From Pratylenchus scribneri (Eukaryota > Nematoda > Chromadorea > Rhabditida > Pratylenchidae): a DNA stretch of 64,000 nucleotides. How positions within the stretch are numbered: the stretch's first letter is position 1; each line of letters starts with the position of its first letter. The notes under the pieces are model-generated. The model ran no database searches and had not been told where the DNA came from. It saw nothing but the letters and a program-made list of their open reading frames with translations. Position numbers and translations under genes: made by a program. The DNA lies in assembly GCA_030063045.1 (NCBI GenBank), contig JAQSEB010000157.1, positions 1 through 64,000 of the forward strand, in the 5' to 3' direction. Positions 53,721 through 64,000 of the stretch are shown here, piece by piece.

Positions 53721-53754
53721 ATCGCATGGAAGCGATTTTGCCATTGAGGGGGAA

Positions 53755-54007
53755 TGTAATAAATTGATTAATTGACATAATTTTAAATTGATATTTGGCA
53801 TTTATTCCCCTTTTGGACCAATTGACTCTCCAATTTTCATCTCATAAATTTTCCAATTCCACACACACATCCCAATTCAATTCAATTGTTAATTTTAATT
53901 TTATCATAAATTGATTTCGTTAATTTAATTTTGGAAAATAAATAAATTGACTTTAAATAAATTGAATTTAATTTATTTCGTTGCACATCCACTGCGCACG
54001 TTGTATT
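53755..54007 (+). repeat. 3' LTR, copy 2
   Basis: 253 bp, preceded by the GAGGGGGAA polypurine tract and followed by TATA and satellite. Confidence 0.95.
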
Positions 54008-54405
54008 TATATTAAAAATTCAAAAAAATCAATATGGATGAATTAAAAAAAAATAAATTGACGTTCGCCTGTAGAATTTGATGGAGAATATGATGGAATT
54101 AAAAAAATTCCAAAAAGTTCAAAACCTAGGCCTTAAAATGTTTCAAACCCTTAAATACCCTATATATGAATATAATATATTAAAAATTCAAAAAAATCAA
54201 TATGGAGGAATTTTAAGAAAATAAACTGACGTTCACCTATAGAATTTGATGGAGAATATTGTGGAATTAAAAAAATTCCAAAAAGTTCAAAACCTAGGCC
54301 ATAAAATGTTTCAAACCCTTAAATACCTTATATATGAATATAATATATTAAAAATTCAAAAAAAAAATCAATATGGAGGAATTTTAAGAAAATAAACTGA
54401 CGTTC
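54008..54405 (+). repeat. satellite array 3, about 2.4 copies
   Basis: The first unit has the CCTAGGCCTTAAAATG form also found directly right of copy 1. The array stops abruptly at GACGTTC followed by unrelated AT-rich sequence. Confidence 0.95.
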
Positions 54406-54789
54406 CTAATTGTACCATTTTTTATCTGACTAATTTGAGTGTGGAATCCATTTATACTCGTTGCTATAGTTGTTTGCAACTTAAATTCATTAAAATGGAA
54501 TTTCGAAGCAAAATGAATCTTTTTAGACCAATGAAGTTGATTGGATGAGAAACTGGATAATTTAGGATAAAAATCGCTAAATATGATTGTCGTTAATAGA
54601 GCGCATATAAGGTAATTAGCAGAAACAGTATTTTAATTCTCATCCCTACAGCAGCAGATGAATGAATTATAAGCGATATTAATTCTTTTTAATTGAAAAT
54701 ATTTTAAAAAAGGAATTTTATTGGAAATGATAAAAATGAATTAATTTTTACGAATATTTATATGAATTTTATTCCATCAATTGATCAAA
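54406..54789. other. AT-rich gap
   Basis: Nothing recognisable between the satellite edge and the next tandem repeat. Confidence 0.4.
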
Positions 54790-55290
54790 ATCCGGCATTC
54801 GCTTTTCAAATTCTCCCTCCTCCTCCAATCCCAAATAGCCAAAATCATTAAAAAACGATTTAAATTGGGATTGGCCTATCAAATTCTCCCTCCTCCTCCA
54901 ATCCCAAATAGCCAAAATCATTAAAAAACGATTTAAATTGGGATTGGCCTATCAAATTCTCCCTCCTCCTCCATTCTCAAATAGCTAAAATCATTAAAAA
55001 ACGAATTTAAATTGGGATTGGCCTATCAAATTCTCCCTCCTCCTCCATTCCCAAATAGCCAAAATCATTAAAAAAACGAATTTAAATTGGGATTGGCCTA
55101 TCAAATTCTCCCTCCTCCTCCATTCCCAAATAGCCAAAATCATTAAAAAAACGAATTTAAATTGGGATTGGCCTATCAAATTCTCCCTCCTCCTCCATTC
55201 CCAAATAGCCAAAATCATTAAAAAACGAATTTCAATTCGGATTGGCCTATCAAATTCTACCTCCTCCTCCATTCCCAAATAGCCAAAATC
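54790..55290 (+). repeat. 73-75-bp tandem repeat, about 6.5 copies
   Basis: The unit contains CCTATCAAATTCTCCCTCCT and CAAATAGCCAAAATCATTAA. The first copies read CCAATCCC and later ones CCATTCCC, so the array has two sub-variants. A 94-codon minus-strand frame across it is an artefact. Confidence 0.95.
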
Positions 55291-55709
55291 ACAAAGTGAA
55301 GATGAAAAACCGAAAATACTCGAAATTTTTGATGATTATCAAGCTCCGTTATTTGATCTGGTCACAAGGGTAAAATATTGGAAATGGCCAAAATATATTT
55401 CATTTTATTATTGTTAAAGAAATTTACAAAATCCATCAAATTAGCCAATTTTTGATTATTGTACATACAAATTATATTAATCAATTTGCTGATGATGGAG
55501 AAAAATTGGAAGAAATTTTGACCAATAAAAATACTGTTGGAGAAATACTTGAATCATACTTGAGAAATGACGCGACACAAATGACCCATGTTCGGCACAA
55601 AAAGGACGACGAAACAGCAAAAATACAATGGAAGAAGCAATTTGAGCGCAAATCGAAAACAACAATTTGCATACGATACGAAGAATGGAATTATCGCCCA
55701 TTTTTCTAA
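55290..55709 (+). CDS. small host gene, terminal exons
   Basis: The last exon (55445-55709, after TTAG) encodes about 88 residues ending at a TAA: NYINQFADDGEKLEEIL, VGEILESYLRN, then a charged segment and EEWNYRPFF. An upstream exon ending at 55369 before GTAAAA is open in two frames. An acidic frame looks more protein-like (ILEIFDDYQAPLFDL), but only the basic frame has the right phase to join. The right model is therefore unsettled. No family is recognised. Confidence 0.4.
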
Positions 55710-56115
55710 TAAAAAAATGATGAAAAGTTTATTTTATTAAAAAAAATTATAAGAAAATTTAAAAAAACAAAATTTTTATTAAATAATCTAATTTAATTTG
55801 CTAGACAAATAATATGTTTATATTTCGGATGATTTTTAAAAAGCCAATTAATCAACGTAAAGGTTAAGGCCTAATAAGCTTATTAGTTATTAGATTTTGA
55901 ACTTGTTATTTCGATTGTATTTTTAAAAATGTCAATTTTTCATCATGGATAAATATGTTTCTGAATAGTATAATGTTGAATAATCCTTATTCAAATTGGA
56001 GTGGTCATGATGTTTTATAATGCGCAGTAGAAGTTGGGGAAGAGGGAAGAGAATTATCAATAAAAATTTCTATGAATTTATATCTTTTTGCTTCATTAAC
56101 GAGAATGTCCGCACA
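55710..56115. other. AT-rich gap
   Basis: No gene or clear repeat seen; likely 3' flank of the preceding exon. Confidence 0.4.
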
Positions 56116-56180
56116 GGGGTCGGTTCGAAATTTCGATTTCGATTGTCGAAATTTCGATGTTTTAGTTTCGAACCCACCCC
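56116..56180. repeat. hairpin built on TTTCGAA
   Basis: GGGGTCGGTTCGAAA at 56116-56130 faces TTTCGAACCCACCCC at 56166-56180, with nested CGAAATTTCGA palindromes in between. Almost the whole 65 bp can fold back. Confidence 0.7.
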
Positions 56181-56227
56181 TGGTCCTGCATGAGAAAAAA
56201 TGCGATCAAAATACGGTAAATTTATTC

Positions 56228-56402
56228 AAAAAATTGAATCAAGTTAGAACCTTGAGGTCAAGGAAAAGTGTTTGCCTTTGACCTAAGATTTCACCAATTT
56301 GACTTGATCTTTGAATTGTTCTGGGGCTTTGATTTTCTTGACTTGACCTTAGGGTTAAAATCGAGGTCAACCATGAGATCAAGCTCTAACTTGAACTTTA
56401 CC
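56228..56402. repeat. imperfect inverted repeat
   Basis: TCAAGTTAGAACCTTGAGGT near 56239 is matched in reverse complement by GATCAAGCTCTAACTTGA ending at about 56394. The interior has repeated TTGACTTGA and GACCTTAGG words. It could be a decayed MITE. Confidence 0.4.
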
Positions 56403-56758
56403 AATCTCTATGGAAGATGAATGACCAACAAATTTCAAACGATACTCAAAATTTACATATTTGAACAATTAAATTTTTAAAAGAAATTTCTTATCCCTGC
56501 TGGGAAAGGGAAAACAAAACAAGTTCATCCTAATCCCCTCCCGAGCAGGAAAGGTTATCCTTATCAAGATTAAAAATCAGACGCTCTCCCAAGGAGAAGC
56601 GCGTGCAAATTTTCCTTTCGTTTCGATTTTTAGCATCATACCCAGCAGCGAATATCTAAGTCAATTATTTATGCCATTATTAATTTTTTTTTCAAACAAA
56701 TCAATTAAAAATGTCCTCCGTTTTGTGGCCTATCTCAATTGTAGTAGAACCAATGTTA

Positions 56759-56982
56759 CTTATCCAGATTAAGTCCCCTAATTTTGTTAAACTAGGGGGA
56801 AAAGTGAAGGGGGCTCCAATATGGGTATCAGGATTTAGGTTAGGGTCATTAGGAGTCATTATCATCATGGATAGGATATCATCTCAGGTAACCCCTAATG
56901 ATCCTAACCCTAATCCTGCTGATGACCCATAGAGGGTCCTTCACTTTTTCCTTCTTGGAAAAAGGGACTTCAACTGGATAAG
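56759..56982. mobile_element. full-length foldback MITE with TA target duplication
   Basis: 224 bp bounded by CTTATCCAG and CTGGATAAG and by TA on both sides, as for Tc1/mariner-type insertion. The two halves are near-complementary over their whole length (AAGTCCC, AAAAGTGAAGG, ATGGGT, AGGGTTAGG blocks recur inverted), so the element is one long hairpin. The 73-codon frame in it is incidental. Confidence 0.85.
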
Positions 56983-57011
56983 TATACCTAATAATTTTAC
57001 CTTCTCCCGAC

Positions 57012-57203
57012 CAGAGCTGTGCTTTTAATAATTCTTAGCTCCGGCTCCGGCTCCGGCTCCGAGCTCCGGCCCTTATAATTTTTAGCTCCGGCTCCAGCTC
57101 CGAGCTCCGCCCCATAAAATTTTTAGCTCCGGCTCCAGCTCCGGGCTCCGTAGCGGAGCCGGAGCTGGAGCCGGAGCTTAAGTCGGAGCTAGGCACAGCT
57201 CTG
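57012..57203. mobile_element. hAT-type MITE with 8-bp target duplication
   Basis: 192 bp with perfect 11-bp terminal inverted repeats CAGAGCTGTGC/GCACAGCTCTG and exact 8-bp direct repeats CTCCCGAC outside (57004-57011 and 57204-57211). Terminal CAGAG and 8-bp duplications are typical of hAT. The inside is built of GGCTCC hexamers, GC-rich against an AT-rich background, with the last third inverted relative to the first. Confidence 0.95.
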
Positions 57204-57257
57204 CTCCCGACAAATTTATTAATTCAATTTTTGACACCCTTTTAGCTTAAAATACAA

Positions 57258-60200
57258 ATGCGAATTCGAATAAATAAATTTTGGAATAGAAGAGATTTTG
57301 CATTGGGTTTTTTCATTGGATGGATTTTTACAGTCCTATCGTTCTACATCATTTTTATATCAAAGGTAACAAATCAATCATAATTAACAATCCATTCGCC
57401 GCTCTACTGTAGAAATAATTTATAATAAATCATCAAATGGTCCAATTTCTGCCAGAAATGTTTTATTTCCTTATTTAATTTTTTGCATTATTGGATCTAA
57501 TTTGGCAGAAATGTCAATTTTTAGTAACTTTAATGCTTGTCCAAAAACTGATAAATAGCGAGCAAAGGGAATTTAAAGCAATTTATATCATTTTTTTTAG
57601 TTTTATATGTTCCAAACGAATTTACAACATATAAAAAGAAATATTACAAATGGCCATTTTACCTTAAACTTAATTAAATGCTAGCCATTTTCTAAATTAT
57701 GGCCAATAATAAAAAATTTAAACCAAATTAATTGTGAAAATTACCAAATTGATGTGAAATTATTTTGTATTTCTGTCATGCACAGCAATATTAATTTTTT
57801 TATTATTTAATTTATTTTTAGGATCCAATGAGCCCATCTGAGCTAATAAAGAGGCCTGAGGCTAAAGTCTTATTGGCTAAAGGCTATTATCATTTTGCTT
57901 ACACTGTACCGCCGCCATTTCCACGACATTTTAAAATGCTCAAAAATAAATTTAATGAGAAATTTATTTACAATTTTCAGGGTAATAATTATTCTAATTT
58001 ATTTTAATTAAATTAATAAATTAATAATGAAATTAAAAATTAATTACTAATTACATTTTTTAAATTTTAAATTAATTTTTATTTAAAATTTTTAATTATT
58101 TATTGTATAATATTTTTTTATTATTAATTTATTATTTAATTTTTATAAATTTTTTTATTTAAATTTTTTGTGATTTAATTTTTTTAATTTTCTAGCAAAA
58201 AATTCATTTGCCGAAACTCTCAAAAAAAGAGTGAAAGTTTTTTGTTTCATTAATACGGAAGGCAAATTCCACAAAACCAGGGCAAGACATGTGCGGGCAA
58301 CATGGGCCAGTCATTGTAATCAATTCATATTTTTCTCCTCTCGTTCTGATCCATCGCTGCCAGCAATTAATTTAAATATTGAATTGGGCCGTGAACATCT
58401 TTGGATGAAAACAAAATCCATGCTTCATTACTTGGAAAATCACATCAATTTTGTGAGTGAGTTTTTAAAAAGCTATATTAAGTTATTATTAATTATAAGT
58501 TTTAAAATAATGTTTACATTACACAATGGGTGCCAATTTTTTATTGATAACTTAAAAAATTATCAGTTTTTTAAAATGTTTTTGGGCTTCATTAATTTTT
58601 CTTGAAATACAAAGACCGCAAATTTTTTCGTCATTTTTAAAGACATAAAAGAAAATTAGTAAAATGATATGGATTCTTTAAAATTGTTCATTCCCTGAAT
58701 CTTGTACCCATCAAAAATGTTTCCTTATAATTAAAAGACTAAAGTTAGATGATTACAACCCTCGAATATGCTTTGCATTTAATCGTATAAAATATATTAA
58801 AAAATTTTAAAATTTTTAAACAATCTTCCGAAAAATAAATTTAATTTTAAAAAGCTTAACCGGTTTTTTATTTGATTAATTTTAAAACCATTCAATTAGA
58901 AAGGTTTATTTGATTTTTAAATGATTAATTTTTAGAACAAAATTTTGATCAAAACCAAATTGATATGAATTTAAAAAATTATTTTTCCTCGCGATTTTTC
59001 ATTAAATTTTTATAATTTATAAATAAATAATGTAAAATAAAACATTTAAAAAATTAAAAAATTTCTAATAATTTAAAAATAATCAAAAATAATTTAAAAA
59101 AAAAATAATTTTTTTATCAAAAGGATGACTTCGATTGGTTCTATCGTGCCGACGATGACACCTATGCAATTATGGAGAATTTACGACTAATGTTACTTCC
59201 ATATTCCCCAAATGACAATTACTATTTTGGCTTCCACGCAAATGCATCCAAAATTGAGCATCGAAATGATTCATTTGTGGCATCGGGTGCCGGCTTTTTG
59301 TTGAGTCGTTCAGCGTTGAAAAAGCTGATGCGCGATGGACTGAATGATGAGTCAAAATGTGAACAAGGCGATCATGTTTTTGATGATCAAAAGCTGTCGG
59401 ATTGTTTGGCCAATTTGGGCATTTCCGTTACGGATTCTCGTGATCGATTGGGCCGACATAGATTCATGGCAGTGCCACCCGATAGAGTTCTTGTGCCAGT
59501 TCAATTGGCAAAAATGGACAGCAATTGGATCCATTATTGGACACAATATCCACTCAAACAGGTGAGAGAACTCAAACAAATTTATCTTCAAAAAATCTTT
59601 GAAAAAATTATTTTTGTAAAATATTATAAATATTGTCGAAAAAAAATATTTTATTCATATTATATCAATTTAGTACTTAAACTTAGTCATAATTAATAGG
59701 ATAAATTTAGAAATTTCAATAAAAATATTTTGGCAAAAAAACTTTTCTTGAATACAAATATTTTTGGCCATTTACTTCTGGCCTAATTTGGTGGTTATAT
59801 TTAGATTAATGCCTATGGCTTAAAATCAGGCTGTAGGAATTAAATAGCTACAGGATTTTGCTTTGGGGACTCAAAAATGTAAATTCTTTAAAGAAATTGT
59901 TTGTCAGGTTATATATGTATTTATTGCCAAAATAAATGATTTCCTTTAACATTTAGCATAAAAATTTAGGTTTAATTGCACTCTTTTAGAGATTAGCAAT
60001 TTATATAATCTCAAATTATTTTTAGAAATTTAGTTAATGTTAAAATTAATTTTCAAATTTGATAGTAACTTATTAAAATAATAATCTATTGACCCAAATA
60101 AATTTAACATCTAATAAATGAGCTGGGTTATTATTTATAATCAATAATGTACAAATTTTTTCATAAATTGTTTTAACAGAAAAAATTTTTAAATTTAAAA

Positions 60201-60441
60201 AAAAATATTTTTCATTTGGAAAATTTAATTAAAAATGTCAAAAAATTTTTTTTATTATTAGGGCCCAGAATGTTGTAGTGATTATGCAGTTGCCTTCCAC
60301 TATGTTGAACCATCAATGATGTATTTGATGGAATATTTAATATATCATTTTAAAGCATTTGGCATTGAATCGAATTCATCGGGAATCTCAATCAAAGATG
60401 CAATTCAATTCGCAAAAACAATTCAAATTAATGCAAAGTAA
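57258..60441 (+). CDS. C1GALT1-like: core 1 beta-1,3-galactosyltransferase (C1GalT1-like)
   Basis: Five exons: 57258-57365, 57822-57981, 58196-58452, 59124-59561, 60262-60441; all GT-AG and in phase; 380 residues. The N terminus is a type II signal anchor (FALGFFIGWIFTVLSFYIIF), so the enzyme is Golgi-luminal. It should transfer galactose from UDP-Gal to the first GalNAc of O-glycans, making core 1 (T antigen). Motifs: HVRATWASHC, REHLWMKTK, the metal-binding DDD in FYRADDDTY, FVASGAGFLLSRSALKK, DSRDRLGRHRF, YPLKQGPECCSDYAVAFHYV, all matching the family in order. The start ATG is directly before the anchor. It is intact. It lies 55 bp downstream of the hAT MITE. Confidence 0.93.
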
Positions 60442-60510
60442 TTTTAAATAATATTTTTATGTTTTTTTAAATTTCTATTTTATTGTGAATAATATGGGTT
60501 GTTAGCTGAT

Positions 60511-60735
60511 ATTTGCGGACCCGACACTTATGGATGAAACGGCAAAAAAATTGCCCAGAAACACAATTTTAGTTAAACCAATTGTTTTTTAACCATAACT
60601 CGGTGAATATTTAATTTCGATAACATTTTGTAGCTAATTTTATGCCTATTAGAATGCTATAAAATCGTCACAACTGATTTATTCCCATCGGCACCTCTGA
60701 GAGAGTTTCGTTCGCAAGTGTCGGGGGCCGCAAAT
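60511..60735. mobile_element. foldback MITE, copy B
   Basis: Terminal inverted repeats ATTTGCGGACCCGACACTT and AAGTGTCGGGGGCCGCAAAT enclose about 190 bp. The interior shares CCATAACTCGGTGAAT and TTTTGTAGCTAATTTTATG with the element at 2850-3202. It lies about 70 bp after the galactosyltransferase stop. Confidence 0.75.
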
Positions 60736-62041
60736 GTCGTAATACGATAATATGTGGATAAAAAATCTTAAATGCTTTTCTTTAAAATATTAAGAAACGA
60801 TTTTCGATAGAAAAATTCAGAAATCAAAAATTGTGCCCTGAATTTAGCGGCTTTATCAAAAGCAATCAAAAAAATAACAATGACAGAATAAAATTTAGGG
60901 ATATATATGTATATTTAAAGCTAATCAGCAGCAACTCCCGGATAATGGGTAATTGGCTACAAATTTTATTCTTAAAAGATTGATAAAAATTCTAATAATG
61001 AAAAAAAATTTCAATAGATATGCCTATTTTTCGTAAATTTTTTCTTTTTATTCGCATCAATTACCCGTCATTTAAATATGGCTTAAACGCAGTGATGTCA
61101 AACTGTTTTGCCTCACCTCTCCTCCTATACTTTTCATCATTTCTTAAGATAATACAAGACGAATGACGAGAAATAACTCCGCATCTTTCATCGTCATCTC
61201 ATCAGTGAGAAAAACGAGGAAAATCATCGTCTTTTCGTCATTGCCTTTTTCTCTCTTCTTTTGTCTGCGCATGACTCTTGGTGGATTTGAATGGGTTTAT
61301 TTGCATAAACCTCATTTTTCTAACATAAATGTTGTAATATGTGGGAAAGGAAAGCAACCATTCCCCTTCCCCAAATATCATTTTAGCACAAATTTGACTG
61401 AACCACAATGGTTGATGAGAATGAATTATATTGCGCGGATTTGCGAAGGGAAAATTATCAACTTTTTTATTCCAAATTATCCTTTTGAAATTTAACAATT
61501 TTTTGTGTTTCAATTTAAATAAGGGGTTGGGGGGAGGGGCAATGCATTCAAATCAAATCATCCATTTTGATTTGATAGGTTGTATCAATTTCGGCAAATT
61601 TAATAATCAAAAAAAAAAGCATTCATTCTCATTCTTATTCCATCTTCATTTTGTTGTTGCCATTGTCCCCATCCTTCCCCTCCATTCATCTACTTCTTTT
61701 TCACCTCTGATGCATTTGCCTCGCCCTCGACTTGTTGGTCAGTTTCAGCAGCAAAACGCATGGCCCTAATTGTGAGTCTCACTTTGAATATAGGTCATCC
61801 CTTTTGGACAAACTTGGTGGCAGGGTGAAAGGAAATGGCAAAAAAGGAGGAGAAGCACAAGACCAATTGCCATATTAATTAAGGGCAAAATATACGTAGA
61901 AAAGGCGAAGAAATAAAAAGTTTATTTAGGGGAATTTTATGGTAAAATTGGCAAATTCAATCCATTTTTATATTGCCCCCATTGCCCAATGAATTTACGC
62001 AATTGATTGGATAATTTTTGCTCTTTATTATAGTTTATTAA
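60736..62041. other. intergenic region without supported genes
   Basis: AT-rich with a somewhat C-rich plus-strand patch at 61100-61780. Two open frames of 110-112 codons there lack recognisable domains or splice context and overlap each other and the opposite strand. Confidence 0.4.
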
Positions 62042-63641
62042 GGATACTATTTATTTTGCAGAAAAAATTATTGAAATTGCAGAAAAGACTATTTATTTTG
62101 CAGAAAAGGATATCCTGTCTTATAAATAGTGAAAATGCAGAAAAAACATTGAAATTGCAGAAAAGACTATTTATTTTGCAGAAATAATTGAAATTTTTTA
62201 CCGAGCATTATAATCGGTCTAAACCGGTTTCCCAATCTACCCAAACTAGTTTAAAATATTTTTTATGATTAATTAATTAATTCTAATAAAGTAAAAAAAT
62301 CATAAAATAATTCAATTTTTATCGACTTTGCAATATAAAATAATAATAAACCCATGAATGATCAAAATGTTATACCAGTGAAATAAATGAAAAGACTGAA
62401 TAAATAATGGATGATTGAGCAATATATGATGATTGATGAATAGAAGTCAAAAATTGAGCATTATAATGTCGAATAAAATAATAAATTAAATGATTGAAAA
62501 ATTTTTTAATTATGCATCAATGCCGTCCCTCCATGCACTTTCTTCGGTCGACCACGTTTGCGTTTCTTCTCTATCAATTCGGCTGTCACTTCGGGTGGAT
62601 ATTCTGCCAAATCATCGCAACACATCCACATGACTGCATGCTCACATGCCTTCTTTCTGGCTCCCTCAATTGCACTTGTAGCAATCTTAATATTTGAAAA
62701 TTAGCAAATTATTTTTTATTTTTATCTAAATAACCTTGCCAAAATTCACATGGTTCAACAATGTGGAATTTTGTCCTCAATGTTCTATATGTTGGCCAAT
62801 CGTCAAAGTGCAATCCCTCCACATTCCTGATTGAATTGTAGGCCTCGAGCAGTTTTTCTTCACTATTTAGTTCAGCCTTGCCTGCAGCCGATGCAAAAAC
62901 AAAAATGTCATCTTCAGCCTCGCAGTAGGGGCGGTCTTCTTTCTCTAATTGAAAAGCCTTTTTGAAAATTTCGATTCCAATTTTTGGACGCATTGCTGGT
63001 GCCTATATGATGGATGTTTAAAAATGTAAATAATTGGTAAAAATTTAACCTGCAAATCCGGATTAATGCTCCATTTTCCAATTGCTGAAGATGCCACATC
63101 AAAAAATTCTCGGATGGGCAGTTTCCGGCGAAACGTTTCTCTGTCCTTGAAAATTCGATTTGCGCTCTCGAGGCCATTGTTGGTGGAAGCAAATTCGGAA
63201 TAGCCAGAATACCATCCCGCATTTTATTCTCTTCTGATATTCATATTTTTTATGTAGTGTCCACAAATCAGCATTGGCAGTGATCCAATTTTTGTAATCC
63301 TCTTCCCGTTGAAACCGTGCAATTTCTTCGTATAATTTTCTTTTTCTGGTTGATTTAATGTTATTTTCCATTTCTGCAAAGTTGTGATATGTTTAATGAA
63401 AATAATATCAAAATAAGAGATTTTAATTCTTTTAATCATAAAAAATATTTTAAACTAGTTTGGGTAGATTGGGAAACCGGTTTAGACCGATTATAATGCT
63501 CGGTAAAAAATTTCAATTATTTCTGCAAAATAAATAGTCTTTTCTGCAATTTCAATGTTTTTTCTGCATTTTCACTATTTATAAGACAGGATATCCTTTT
63601 CTGCAATTTCAAAAATTTTTTCTGCAAAATAAATATTATCC
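62042..63641. mobile_element. Mutator-like DNA element with long TIRs and 9-bp target duplication
   Basis: 1,600 bp with about 220-bp terminal inverted repeats (62042-62265 and 63436-63641). Ends read GGATACTATTTATTTTGCAG and CTGCAAAATAAATATTATCC, flanked by exact direct repeats GTTTATTAA (62033-62041 and 63642-63650). Long TIRs with a 9-bp duplication fit MULE elements. Inside the TIRs, TTGCAGAAAA and TATTTATTTTGCAG units repeat; the inner edge contains AAACCGGTTTCCCAATCTAC. The interior holds a broken minus-strand gene. Confidence 0.88.
62494..63371 (-). pseudogene. gene inside the Mutator-like element, frame-disrupted
   Basis: Minus-strand coding pieces: 63371 to about 63230 (MENNIKSTRKRKLYEEIARF, basic start), then a shift of frame near 63228 into ILAIPNLLPPTMASRAQIEF...FLMWHLQQLENG; a further piece 62993-62750 (KIGIEIFKKAFQLEKEDRPY...EFWQG); and a last piece 62697-62506 ending in an AT-hook-like KKRKRGRPKKVHGG before a TAA. 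Splice sites between the last pieces exist but the phases do not fit. No DDE catalytic core is seen. It may be a degraded N-terminal part of a transposase or a captured host gene; the AT-hook suggests a DNA-binding product. Confidence 0.55.
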
Positions 63642-63650
63642 GTTTATTAA

Positions 63651-64000
63651 TCCAATTCAAATATATAAATTTTTTTATATTCTGAACAAATAATAGCATT
63701 TGAGTTTCGTCTTTCGTCGATACAATGGGAAGCTTAATTTATTTAAATTTGCATAGCTTGGATGTACGGGTGTGATCATTCGTAACCTTAATTCGCTCCA
63801 ATTCATCTCACAAGTAAGTGCAAATTTCTGGAAAATTATCAATACTCTGCTGATTGGGATTGGGACAAAGGGTGAAGAGGAATTGGGAATGTCGCAGGGA
63901 TTTTAACTCATTTCCCACTTTGTGCTGTTTTAATTTTACCCATGTTGGCAAGCATTATTGAATTAATTTAATTATAAATTTGTTTTATTTTTAATTTTAA
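63651..64000. other. right edge, no supported feature
   Basis: AT-rich host-like sequence after the Mutator-like element; no exon can be supported. Confidence 0.4.

Larger units (their letters stand above)
46864..54007 (+). mobile_element. Ty3/Gypsy LTR retrotransposon, copy 2
   Basis: 7,144 bp, every landmark exactly 11,023 bp after copy 1: LTRs 46864-47116 and 53755-54007, primer-binding site 47117, TATA on both sides. Three substitutions from copy 1 were noticed by eye: 48950 (Ala to Ser), 51352 (silent) and 53451 (stop to Gln in the accessory frame). It sits at the same place in an identical satellite unit as copy 1, so the pair is a segmental duplication. Confidence 0.96.

Noticed and set aside
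61163..61769. 110- and 112-codon plus-strand frames
   Set aside because: No domains, overlapping each other and an equally long antisense frame, no splice context.
62494..62697. 67-codon plus-strand frame in the Mutator-like element
   Set aside because: The opposite strand of the same bases encodes the AT-hook piece, which is far more protein-like.

Overview
The window looks like AT-rich nuclear DNA of a nematode, possibly a tylenchid such as a root-knot nematode. The evidence is short phase-consistent GT-AG introns, an astacin-like protease gene, a core-1 galactosyltransferase gene, and a rich load of eukaryotic transposons. The species assignment is inference. No prokaryotic features, tRNA or rRNA genes were seen.

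Layout. 1-7.2 kb: host sequence with a ten-exon minus-strand gene ending in an astacin propeptide and the start of the astacin catalytic domain (cut off or degenerate toward base 1). One of its introns holds an inverted minisatellite and another a foldback MITE. 7.2-9.2 kb: AT-rich, nothing supported. About 9.25-25.5 kb: a Polinton/Maverick virus-like transposon. Its plus-strand block encodes a basic repeat protein, a DDE integrase with a chromodomain, a large structural protein carrying a Thr-rich mucin-like insert and nine GINRF-type repeats, a small glycine-rich capsid-associated protein, the major capsid protein, a small membrane protein and an adenain-like protease. Its mostly minus-strand block encodes a stand-alone Argonaute L1-PAZ protein, a Zn-ribbon protein, a stand-alone copy of the polymerase N-terminal domain and the protein-primed DNA polymerase B; one plus-strand gene resembling NAD-processing/toxin-type domains lies among them. 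I found no packaging ATPase, no fusogen and no terminal inverted repeats.

25.5-28.1 kb: G-rich, tandem-repeat-containing noncoding DNA, possibly the distal part of the Polinton. 28.4-30.8 kb: the 3' part of a minus-strand host gene. 31.5-54.4 kb: about 170-bp satellite arrays holding two almost identical 7,144-bp Ty3/Gypsy LTR retrotransposons exactly 11,023 bp apart; identical flanking satellite units show that the two copies arose by segmental duplication. 54.8-55.3 kb: a 73-75-bp tandem repeat. 55.3-55.7 kb: a small host exon. 56-57.2 kb: several hairpin and MITE elements, two with clear target-site duplications. 57.26-60.44 kb: a complete five-exon C1GalT1-like gene. 60.5 kb: a second copy of the foldback MITE family. 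62.04-63.64 kb: a Mutator-like element with about 220-bp terminal inverted repeats and a 9-bp target duplication.

How the Polinton works together: integrase and polymerase B provide self-synthesising transposition. Capsid protein, accessory structural proteins and protease imply virion formation. The PAZ protein is the outstanding accessory gene, because a lone guide-RNA 3'-end-binding domain in a virus-like element could act as a decoy or suppressor of nematode small-RNA silencing (inference). Structural genes carry TATA boxes 42-45 nt before the ATG and the minus-strand genes at 55-64 nt, suggesting two promoter classes.
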